A stretch of DNA of 13,937 nt from Campylobacterales bacterium (GTDB lineage Bacteria > Campylobacterota > Campylobacteria > Campylobacterales > QNZT01). The position numbers and the translations under genes were made by a program. Within the stretch, counting starts at the first letter, position 1, and each line of letters opens with the position of its first letter. Where the stretch lies: contig WGAE01000019.1 in NCBI GenBank assembly GCA_015489185.1, positions 1-13,937 of the forward strand, in the 5' to 3' direction. The notes under the pieces are model-generated. The model saw nothing but the letters and a program-made list of their open reading frames with translations. It was not told the origin of the DNA and ran no database searches. Shown here piece by piece: positions 7,613 to 13,678 of this stretch.

Positions 7613-8140
7613 ATGAAATTAATTTATCTTTTTACATGGTTTTTACTGATTTTCTTGACCGGATGTGCATCCAAAGCAACTTCTCCGTCGGGTATTTCAT
7701 ATGATTTCTGGGTGGCACAAAAAACCAACGATATCGACCGTGCCAGCAAGTACACGATTGAGCAAGATCCCGAAAAGACCAAACTCTACCAAAAAATCAA
7801 AATCAAAAGCGTCAAGACAAAAGAGCCGAAAATTGAACAAAACGAAGCACGCGTTCCCACAACACTGATCCTCGAAGATGTTGTTTTACCGCAGCAAAAA
7901 ACGCAAAATATCCCCGTCAGTTTTGAAACCGTGATGCGAAAAGAGGATAACACCTGGAAAATCGATATGTTTGAAACCAAAAAAAATCTCTATTTTGCCA
8001 TCGGGGAGCAGTACGCACAAAACATTTCACAGCGACTGACCAAAGAGTTGTCGAGATTGATGGAAACAGGCAAATCGTTTCAAAATGTGTTTCAAAACGT
8101 GATCAAAGGGTTACAAAAGTCATTTCCGGCAGAAAAATAA
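7613..8140 (+). CDS. lipoprotein with NTF2/DUF4878-like pattern
   Basis: A 175-residue protein with a clear lipoprotein signal: basic Met-Lys start, hydrophobic core, and lipobox LTGC at 15-18, so C18 should be lipidated. It would be anchored in the inner or outer membrane facing the periplasm. The region after the signal, about 29-125, follows the order seen in small DUF4878/NTF2-like lipoproteins: an FWVAQKTNDIDRASKYT helix, alternating beta strands ending in VPTTLILEDV and VSFETVMRKEDNTWKIDMF, where the W-K-I-D is typical of the final strands. The C-terminal 45 residues (YAQNISQRLTKELSRLM...) look helical. Start ATG 7613 has GGAG at 7603-7606. A second small exported-protein gene follows 69 nt downstream with its own promoter-like boxes. 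No binding partner or substrate can be inferred. Confidence 0.85.
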   Translation: MKLIYLFTWFLLIFLTGCASKATSPSGISYDFWVAQKTNDIDRASKYTIEQDPEKTKLYQKIKIKSVKTKEPKIEQNEARVPTTLILEDVVLPQQKTQNIPVSFETVMRKEDNTWKIDMFETKKNLYFAIGEQYAQNISQRLTKELSRLMETGKSFQNVFQNVIKGLQKSFPAEK

Positions 8141-8150
8141 AATATATTTA

Positions 8151-8179
8151 TTGTGTACATAACGCTTTTTTGTCATAAT
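8151..8179 (+). promoter_or_regulatory. candidate sigma70 promoter of the six-cysteine protein gene
   Basis: TTGTGT (8151-8156) and CATAAT (8174-8179) are spaced by 17 nt. Transcription would begin near 8186, leaving a short leader with GGAC before the ATG at 8210. The lipoprotein gene ends just upstream without a terminator, so read-through is also possible. Confidence 0.4.
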
Positions 8180-8209
8180 GCATTTTTACACTTACAAAAA
8201 GGACATGTT

Positions 8210-8476
8210 ATGAAAAAAATCATTATCGCCGGCGCACTCTTTACGGCAAATCTGCTCTTCGCGTCACACCACGCAGCGACCAATGACTGCGATCTGCAAT
8301 ATAACCGCTGTATGGGCAACTGTTCCGTTAAATACGGCAGTGACCGTGTATGTGTACAGCAGTGTAACAGCAACTACGAAGCATGTAAAATCGGAATGAA
8401 AACAGAAGAGTACGCGCCGCAAAAATTATCGCAGGATACAAAAGGCGAAAAAGCAACTTCCAAAGAACACGAATAG
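8210..8476 (+). CDS. small exported protein with symmetric six-cysteine pattern
   Basis: I do not recognise this 88-residue protein. It begins with a Sec signal peptide (MKKIIIAGALFTANLLFAS, probable cleavage around residues 18-19). The mature part has exactly six cysteines at 27, 34, 38, 48, 52 and 59, i.e. C-x6-C-x3-C-x9-C-x3-C-x6-C, which reads the same in both directions. Twin CxxxC spacing on two helices separated by a short turn is the layout of disulfide-locked helical hairpins (small Tim/CHCH-like and hairpinin folds), so I infer a periplasmic helical hairpin with three disulfides. The last 28 residues are charged, lack cysteine and look disordered. I chose ATG 8210, preceded by AAAAAGGAC, over the in-frame ATG at 8153, because it begins precisely at the signal peptide. 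An intrinsic terminator follows directly. No CxxCH heme motif is present. Confidence 0.85.
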   Translation: MKKIIIAGALFTANLLFASHHAATNDCDLQYNRCMGNCSVKYGSDRVCVQQCNSNYEACKIGMKTEEYAPQKLSQDTKGEKATSKEHE

Positions 8477-8479
8477 ACA

Positions 8480-8508
8480 AACCGCCTCACTCAGAGGCGG
8501 TTATTTTC
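8480..8508 (+). terminator. intrinsic terminator
   Basis: A perfect 9-bp stem, AACCGCCTC (8480-8488) with GAGGCGGTT (8494-8502), closes a 5-nt loop and is followed by a T-rich run (TTATTTT). It sits 4 nt past the stop at 8476 and 18 nt past the end of the convergent hydrolase gene; the opposite strand has TTTGTCTATT after the stem, so it may work both ways. Confidence 0.88.
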
Positions 8509-8519
8509 GCAAATAACTA

Positions 8520-9887
8520 CTAATATGTGATCACTTCTACTCTGACATTCCCGCTGAATTTATGCCCTTTGAACGGATAGACTCCGGAAACCAGCGGTAC
8601 GGAAAAACTACTGCTTCCAATGTGTGCAAAACGTCTGTCGTAAATACTTTCATAAACTTTATAGCGTAAATCGCCGTCAATCTCCTTCGCATCCAGTTCG
8701 ATACGAAGCGATTGCTCAAACGGCATAACGAAACTATCAAAAAGCACCTGATTGGCCGTTTTGGTTTGATGTTTTTTACGATATTTGACAATCGGAGGCA
8801 CACCGTCATGATAGGTACGCTCACAGATCGGATCGGTCACACCGAAAAAAAGATTAAGCGCCGGAGCATAGACCCTGCTGTCAAAAACGATCTCCGCGGG
8901 AAGTTTTTTAAAATACCAGCGGTTACGCTCTTTGATATCGTCTACTTTCACCTTTTCGAGTGTGACACGCACCCGTTTATGCGATGTCATGAAGTTGACG
9001 ATATCCGCCCAAAGTGCCGGACTATCCTTTACGCCCAGATGCGTCTGATGCAAATAGATATGTGTCGGTAACTCTCCCATATAGCGATACGCTTCCGGAA
9101 TCGAACGAAAATAGGTATCACGGGAGATTTGATAACCGTCGTTGGGCCAGAACTGTCCGTGAGAGATTAACAATTTGGTCAACAACCCCTCTTTGGGATG
9201 CCCGTCAGTCGAAGTTTCAAATCCGATCAATATATCTTTATAATAGGGACTTTTCCCGACCGAACGAGGAGAACCGAATGCTCGGGTGACCCATTTATAT
9301 TTCATATGGTCAATATCAATCGAAACAGATTCCACTGAATCGTAAAGTTTGAACAACAAACTGGTACTGGCGGCATAGTTTCCGTTCACAACCCCTTCCA
9401 CGCTGTACCAGCGACCAATCTTTCCATCCGCCGCCAGACCTTCAACATTTTTTTCAATCAACCACCGCACTACCAGTGATCCCATACTCCCGCTGATGAA
9501 ATTGACCTGTTTTGCACCAGATTGTGCCATCATATGTTTTGCAAATTTCGCCACAATCAGCGCATATCGCGGTATCCCGCCACCGTATTTTCGGGTCACG
9601 ACATCGACGGCATCGATATCCGCCTGTGTATAGTACGCCGGCGGCGTGTCACCGTAGTAAATCGTCGAAACCACTTTATGATCGGGTAGGAAGTAGGCGC
9701 TTTTTTGCAAAAAATCTCTCTCCTCTTCCGCACCGAAAATCCCGACTCTGCGATACCCCTGAGAGTCAAAACCGTGTACGTAGATGGTCACCGTTTCGTT
9801 CAGATCCAGCGGTTTACCGTACAACATTACACCGATTATCAACCAAAACGCAATCAAAATCCTCCATCCAAAACGAAAAAAACACAT
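8520..9887 (-). CDS. exported alpha/beta-hydrolase, lipase/esterase type
   Basis: A predicted serine hydrolase outside the cytoplasm, probably cleaving lipid or ester substrates. The 455-residue protein opens with a hydrophobic segment (about 8-23, signal peptide or anchor). VTIYVHGFDSQG at 33-44 is the strand and oxyanion-hole HGF segment; VNFISGSMGSLVVR at 128-141 is the nucleophile elbow with S134; WPNDGYQIS at 247-255 resembles the NDG acid motif of family I lipases (D250); THLGVKDS at 282-289 offers the histidine H283. The nucleophile motif is SxSxG instead of GxSxG. Residues 300-455 are beta-rich and may be a separate C-terminal domain. ATG 9887 is chosen because AAGGAGG (9899-9893) lies 5 nt upstream and the signal starts there; upstream in-frame ATGs would add a charged leader of 16 residues. 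Single gene, convergent to the six-cysteine protein gene. Confidence 0.83.
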   Translation of the reverse strand: MCFFRFGWRILIAFWLIIGVMLYGKPLDLNETVTIYVHGFDSQGYRRVGIFGAEEERDFLQKSAYFLPDHKVVSTIYYGDTPPAYYTQADIDAVDVVTRKYGGGIPRYALIVAKFAKHMMAQSGAKQVNFISGSMGSLVVRWLIEKNVEGLAADGKIGRWYSVEGVVNGNYAASTSLLFKLYDSVESVSIDIDHMKYKWVTRAFGSPRSVGKSPYYKDILIGFETSTDGHPKEGLLTKLLISHGQFWPNDGYQISRDTYFRSIPEAYRYMGELPTHIYLHQTHLGVKDSPALWADIVNFMTSHKRVRVTLEKVKVDDIKERNRWYFKKLPAEIVFDSRVYAPALNLFFGVTDPICERTYHDGVPPIVKYRKKHQTKTANQVLFDSFVMPFEQSLRIELDAKEIDGDLRYKVYESIYDRRFAHIGSSSFSVPLVSGVYPFKGHKFSGNVRVEVITY

Positions 9888-9905
9888 ACGCTCCTCCTTT
9901 TTGTT

Positions 9906-9917
9906 CTTAACGTTAAG
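9906..9917. promoter_or_regulatory. 12-bp perfect palindrome in the hydrolase leader
   Basis: CTTAACGTTAAG is its own reverse complement. It lies 19-30 nt before the hydrolase ATG, between a candidate -10 (TATAAG, 9944-9939 on the minus strand) and the Shine-Dalgarno, so a dimeric repressor could bind there. No matching second copy was noticed in the window; chance is possible. Confidence 0.3.
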
Positions 9918-9938
9918 CTTCACCATAACACACATTCT

Positions 9939-9944
9939 CTTATA
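9939..9944 (-). promoter_or_regulatory. candidate -10 box of the hydrolase gene
   Basis: Reads TATAAG on the minus strand, 51 nt before the ATG, in a 172-nt divergent gap. No -35 match is seen. Confidence 0.28.
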
Positions 9945-9977
9945 AATTTAATATATTTAATTTATTCAGCACGGTTT

Positions 9978-9983
9978 TATACT
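9978..9983 (+). promoter_or_regulatory. candidate -10 box of the chemoreceptor gene
   Basis: TATACT, five of six matches to the sigma70 -10 consensus, 76 nt before the ATG at 10060. The upstream stretch is almost pure A/T with no clear -35. This start would leave a leader of about 70 nt that contains the hairpin at 10017-10043. Confidence 0.35.
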
Positions 9984-10016
9984 ATCTTATGAGTAATTTA
10001 AAAAAAAACGACAATC

Positions 10017-10043
10017 GCCGATATATCTTTCAAATCTATCGGC
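10017..10043 (+). repeat. inverted repeat in the chemoreceptor leader
   Basis: GCCGATA (10017-10023) and TATCGGC (10037-10043) form a perfect 7-bp stem around a 13-nt loop. The right arm ends at the base before the Shine-Dalgarno AAGGAA (10044-10049). It has no T-run, so it is not a terminator; it may be an RNA element affecting translation or a DNA operator. Confidence 0.5.
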
Positions 10044-10059
10044 AAGGAACGAAATCGAA

Positions 10060-11934
10060 ATGGCGACGAAACACTTTCTCAAAAGCTCGATCAAACACAA
10101 GTTTCTGCTCTACCTGAGTAGTTCGGTACTGTTATTTGTAGGCATTGTCACCGTTCTCTCTTTTTTCGGGGCAAAAAAAGAGTTGGAAAAAAATGTACGC
10201 AACCAACTTGAAATTCTGAGCCAATCGATCTATCAGACAATGACAAACAGTATGCTGACCGGTTCCCCCGAAGTCGTAATAGGAGCGGAAGAACAAGCAA
10301 AAAAATTAAAAAATATCACCTATCTAAACATCGCCAAATCGAAACAGATCATTCGTGACTTCAATCTTCATGAGCCTTTTACAAACGATCCTGCCTTGCT
10401 GAAAGTCTTTTTGAACAAAAAACCGGTGATTCATGAAATCCATCATCCCGACCATCAAATGCAAATTCTCAAACCATTCATCGCCAAAGAGCGCTGTCTA
10501 AGCTGTCATACGAGTGCGAAAAAAGGGGATGTACTGGGGGTGATGGATCTGCGTGTTTCACTCAGTGAAAGTGATGCGAATATCTCCTATTTCACGACCA
10601 TGATGTCACTCTCGAACTTTTTGATGGCGGTAGTCCTGCTCGGCGGTGTCTTGTTTCTGCTCAACCGACTTGTCACAAACCCTTTGGAAAAGATGATCGA
10701 AATCATCAAAGGGCTCTCCTCAGGTAACCAGGATCTGACTAAACGTGTCAATCTCAAAAGTGATGATGAGCTGGGCGAAATTGCCAAAAATTTCAACCGT
10801 TATCTCGATAGCATCGAAGCTGGACACAAAGAGGAGCGGAAATTTATCATCAAGGCGCAAAAAACGATCGAACTTGCGAAACAAGGGTGTTATAGCGAAC
10901 GCATCACGGCAAAAACCGATAGTCAAACACTGGAAGAATTTAAAAACAGCGTCAACGAAATGCTCCAGGCTACCAAACATAACTTTGATCAGGTGAACAC
11001 TATTTTGCAACAATATGCCCAACACGACTATACACCTGTTATTGAACTTTCAGATATTAAAGAGGGCGGTGCATTTGATATTTTGGTAAAACATATCAAC
11101 CGACTACGTAATGTCATTACAGAAATGTTGGTCGAAAATAAAAAAACAAGTATGCAACTCAACCGATTCAGTGATACACTTCTCCAAAATGTACAAACCG
11201 TAGATCAAACTACACTCAAAACAGAAAACTCACTGCAAAACGTTACCGAATCATTGTCACATATCACTAAAAATATCACCAGTAATACCAGAAATGTCGT
11301 GCAGATGTCAAAACTGGCACAAAACGTCACCACTTCCGCCAAAGAGGGTGAGTCTCTGGCAAACAAAACCGCAAATGCGATGGAAGAGATCAACGAACAA
11401 GTACGCGCGATCAACGAAGCGATCACCGTCATCGATCAGATCGCTTTTCAAACCAATATCCTCTCACTCAACGCAGCCGTGGAAGCGGCAACTGCCGGAG
11501 ATGCCGGCAAAGGATTCGCCGTTGTCGCAAGTGAAGTAAGGAATCTTGCCGCCAAAAGTGCTGAAGCCGCCCGTAAAATCAAAGAACTCGTCGAACACGC
11601 TTCCGAAAAGAGCAAAGACGGCAAAGAGATCGCCGATACGATGATCGAAGGGTACCTGAAACTGATCGACAATATCTCCGATACAGTCAAACATATCCAT
11701 GAAATCGAAGTCGCATCACAGGAACAATCCGGTGCTATCGAATCGATCAATCAAACCGTTCATGAAGTTGCCGAACAAACCAAACTCAGTGCGCAAATCA
11801 CCCAAAAAACCAAACAGATTGCACTCAAAACCGATCAAATGGCAAAATACGCCGTTAAAAAAATCGACGAAAAAACATTCGACGGTAAAAACAGTGAGTG
11901 TACCCCAGAAACATCGGAAGAAGTCACAACATGA
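10060..11934 (+). CDS. methyl-accepting chemotaxis protein with periplasmic heme-c sensor
   Basis: A transmembrane chemoreceptor that would signal to CheA/CheW to bias flagellar rotation. The 624 residues run as: TM1 (about 14-36), periplasmic sensor (37-182), TM2 (183-203), HAMP (204-257, starting LVTNPLEKM), one or two further HAMP-like segments (about 258-360), and the signalling coiled coil. The hairpin tip is unmistakable at 453-497: VIDQIAFQTNILSLNAAVEAATAGDAGKGFAVVASEVR (quoted in part: IAFQTNILSLNAAVEAA, GKGFAVVASEVR). In the sensor, CLSCH at 146-150 is a c-type heme attachment motif with H150 as proximal ligand, shortly before the TM2-proximal strand LGVMDLRVSL. Heme-c receptors of this layout are known in Geobacter (GSU0582, GSU0935) and Desulfovibrio (DcrA), where redox or gas sensing is proposed. 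No CheR-binding pentapeptide ends the protein. AAGGAA lies 10 nt before the ATG. Coupled to the next gene by ATGA. Confidence 0.95.
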   Translation: MATKHFLKSSIKHKFLLYLSSSVLLFVGIVTVLSFFGAKKELEKNVRNQLEILSQSIYQTMTNSMLTGSPEVVIGAEEQAKKLKNITYLNIAKSKQIIRDFNLHEPFTNDPALLKVFLNKKPVIHEIHHPDHQMQILKPFIAKERCLSCHTSAKKGDVLGVMDLRVSLSESDANISYFTTMMSLSNFLMAVVLLGGVLFLLNRLVTNPLEKMIEIIKGLSSGNQDLTKRVNLKSDDELGEIAKNFNRYLDSIEAGHKEERKFIIKAQKTIELAKQGCYSERITAKTDSQTLEEFKNSVNEMLQATKHNFDQVNTILQQYAQHDYTPVIELSDIKEGGAFDILVKHINRLRNVITEMLVENKKTSMQLNRFSDTLLQNVQTVDQTTLKTENSLQNVTESLSHITKNITSNTRNVVQMSKLAQNVTTSAKEGESLANKTANAMEEINEQVRAINEAITVIDQIAFQTNILSLNAAVEAATAGDAGKGFAVVASEVRNLAAKSAEAARKIKELVEHASEKSKDGKEIADTMIEGYLKLIDNISDTVKHIHEIEVASQEQSGAIESINQTVHEVAEQTKLSAQITQKTKQIALKTDQMAKYAVKKIDEKTFDGKNSECTPETSEEVTT

Positions 11935-12302
11935 TCTTCGCACGTTTTCTAATCATCGTCATCGCACTGATTGTCCCGGTTTTCACCTATCTGGCAAAAA
12001 CACCACCTGCACAGCCTTCAAACACGGCAAAATACTACTACACCGTCGAAGCAAATCCAAACCTCCCCCTTTTACAACGCTACCGTCCGCTCTTAATCGA
12101 CAGCATCCTCTGGTTCGGCAGTTTCTGGTTGTTGTACAGACTCACAAAACGATTTGAAAAAGGCGGCATCCTGCTTTCTATATTTTTGATTCTCCTCTTT
12201 CTCTTCCTCTTTTACCGCTACCTCACATATGCCGTCGAAGAAGAGTACCACCAACACGATACAGATGACAAATCAGGGTTTTTATATTGGGTGAAGGGGT
12301 AA
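11931..12302 (+). CDS. small three-helix membrane protein coupled to the chemoreceptor
   Basis: I do not recognise this 123-residue protein. Hydrophobic segments at about 4-22, 53-70 and 79-98 suggest three membrane helices; between the first two lies a polar stretch with PPAQPS and KYYYTVEANPN (about 25-45), likely periplasmic. The tail (about 101-123) is acidic and His-containing (EEEYHQHDTDDK). ATG 11931 overlaps the chemoreceptor stop as ATGA, with GGAAG upstream, so translation should be coupled; an in-frame ATG at 11898 lies inside the receptor gene and would add 11 polar residues ahead of the first helix. Coupling to a heme-c receptor suggests a shared job (assembly, quinone or redox contact, or an accessory signalling role), but nothing in the sequence proves this. 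No heme or metal motif of a known family is seen. Confidence 0.8.
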   Translation: MIFARFLIIVIALIVPVFTYLAKTPPAQPSNTAKYYYTVEANPNLPLLQRYRPLLIDSILWFGSFWLLYRLTKRFEKGGILLSIFLILLFLFLFYRYLTYAVEEEYHQHDTDDKSGFLYWVKG

Positions 12303-12405
12303 AATTTTTCATCTTGATACACAAACAAGAAAAGAGAGTAAGTAATAAAAAACCCGCATCAACACTCCATTGATAGATACCTTGTACATCTCCGTTTTGA
12401 AGCAT

Positions 12406-12434
12406 TTGCTATTAAGTACATTTTATACTATAAT
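12406..12434 (+). promoter_or_regulatory. sigma70-type promoter of the AAA_14/DUF4143 gene
   Basis: TTGCTA (12406-12411), a 17-nt spacer and a perfect TATAAT (12429-12434) make the best-formed promoter in the window. Initiation near 12441 gives a leader of about 33 nt. A perfect palindrome AAATGCATTT (12447-12456) lies just after the expected start point and could be an operator. The rest of the 171-nt gap (12303-12473) shows no gene and no paired terminator. Confidence 0.55.
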
Positions 12435-12473
12435 GCTATAACTATTAAATGCATTTCACAAAAAAGAGAAAAG

Positions 12474-13661
12474 ATGATACCTATACTGAGCAAACTTTCC
12501 AAACGTTTCCTGAGCCAGAAACCCTCCTCATTCAAGCGTTTTCTGTATGATCGGATAGACTTTTCTGCCCAAATTATAGGAATTACAGGCGGCAGAGGTT
12601 CGGGAAAGACAACCCTGATGCACCAATATGCGAAGGCTTGTAAGTATAAATCTTCGCAAATACTCTATATCTCCTGCGACCACCCCTCTGTGCTAAACGC
12701 AGATATTTATGCCATAGCCGATGACTTCTATGCTCACGGGGGTAAACTGCTTCTGCTCGATGAGATACACAAGGTCAAAGATTTCTCTGCTCATATCAAA
12801 GCGATCTATGACTTCACCGATCTGCAGGTGATCTTCTCCGGCTCTTCTGCGATGAATATCAAACATGAGATAGGCGATCTCTCACGCAGAGCCCTTATCT
12901 ACGAGATGCCCGTCCTCTCTTTCAGAGAATATCTCGCACTCAAAAACATTGCACATTTACACTCTCACACATTGGAGGAGATCGTCACCTCTCATGAAGA
13001 TATTGTTGTCGACATACTCGGCGAAATCAAACCGCTGGAACATTTCGCCGATTACCTGGATCATGGTGCCTACCCTTTTTTCAAAGAGGGTATCAACTCT
13101 TACAGCAACAGACTGCTTGAAGTGGTAAATACAACGATTGACAGTGACCTGGCTTCTATCTTCAACATCAGCTATGAAAAACTCGACGCCCTCAAAAAAG
13201 TGCTCTATATGCTCTGCAGTACAACCCCCTACGAAGTCAACAAATCCAAGCTTTCTGCAAGTGCAGGCATCTCATGGAGTACGCTCTCTAAATACCTGGA
13301 CTACATGCAAAAAGGCTCGCTGCTTAATATCATCAGAGGCAGCAAGGGGCACAAAACAATCCAGCTCCCCAACAAAATACTCCTGGGCAATCCTAACCTC
13401 TTTGCCGTTTTATGCGCCAAAGCAGATATCGGTGCCATACGGGAGAGCTTTCTGGTTTCGCAACTCTTGACGGATCATCAGGTGCACTACCACCATCAGG
13501 GAGATTTTTTGGTCGATGAAAAGATCGTACTGGAGGTAGGCGGCAAATCTAAAGACGCCAAGCAGATAGCGGAGGTGGAAAACGCCTATCTGGCTATAGA
13601 TAATATAGAAAGCGGGTATGACAATGTAATACCACTTTGGTTGTTTGGTTTTTTGTATTAA
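12474..13661 (+). CDS. AAA_14/DUF4143 ATPase
   Basis: A 395-residue P-loop ATPase of the widespread but poorly understood AAA_14 plus DUF4143 type. Seen: Walker A GGRGSGKT at 39-46; Walker B KLLLLDEIHK at 91-100 with D96-E97; sensor strand VIFSGSSA at 119-126; DLSRRA at 135-140 with a likely arginine finger; and YEMPVLSFREYLAL at 143-156, a hallmark of the family. GAYP at 198-201 begins the DUF4143 part, followed by a helix-turn-helix-like stretch (about 255-285, with STLSKYLDYM). The C-terminus has D344 and EVGGKSK at 354-360, matching the PD-(D/E)xK-like fold assigned to DUF4143, so a nuclease activity is possible but not shown. Own promoter upstream; the Shine-Dalgarno is weak (AAGAGAAAAG). 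These genes are patchily distributed and often found in accessory DNA, which agrees with the shift in base composition that follows it. Confidence 0.9.
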   Translation: MIPILSKLSKRFLSQKPSSFKRFLYDRIDFSAQIIGITGGRGSGKTTLMHQYAKACKYKSSQILYISCDHPSVLNADIYAIADDFYAHGGKLLLLDEIHKVKDFSAHIKAIYDFTDLQVIFSGSSAMNIKHEIGDLSRRALIYEMPVLSFREYLALKNIAHLHSHTLEEIVTSHEDIVVDILGEIKPLEHFADYLDHGAYPFFKEGINSYSNRLLEVVNTTIDSDLASIFNISYEKLDALKKVLYMLCSTTPYEVNKSKLSASAGISWSTLSKYLDYMQKGSLLNIIRGSKGHKTIQLPNKILLGNPNLFAVLCAKADIGAIRESFLVSQLLTDHQVHYHHQGDFLVDEKIVLEVGGKSKDAKQIAEVENAYLAIDNIESGYDNVIPLWLFGFLY

Positions 13662-13663
13662 CT

Positions 13664-13669
13664 AGGAGG
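13664..13669 (+). promoter_or_regulatory. strong Shine-Dalgarno without a matching start codon
   Basis: AGGAGG three bases past the stop of the preceding gene. In the 5-12 nt after it there is no ATG, GTG or TTG; the best-placed codon is ATT at 13679, nine nt away. The next ATG (13690) leads to a stop after four codons and the one at 13700 to a stop after eight. Confidence 0.5.
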
Positions 13670-13678
13670 TTAACATAT

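Noticed and set aside
8210..8476. Six-cysteine protein as a c-type cytochrome
   Set aside because: There is no CxxCH; the cysteines are in CxxxC spacing.
12338..12380. Possible terminator after the three-helix membrane protein
   Set aside because: Only a 5-bp pairing (ATCAA with TTGAT) is present and AAAAAACCCGC has no GCGGGTTTTTT partner on the same strand, so no real hairpin with a T-run is formed.
12223..12405. 60-codon minus-strand open frame across the end of the three-helix protein gene and the following gap
   Set aside because: No clear Shine-Dalgarno, half of it lies antisense to a better-supported gene, and no family pattern was recognised. It might be a gene relic but the sequence does not support that.
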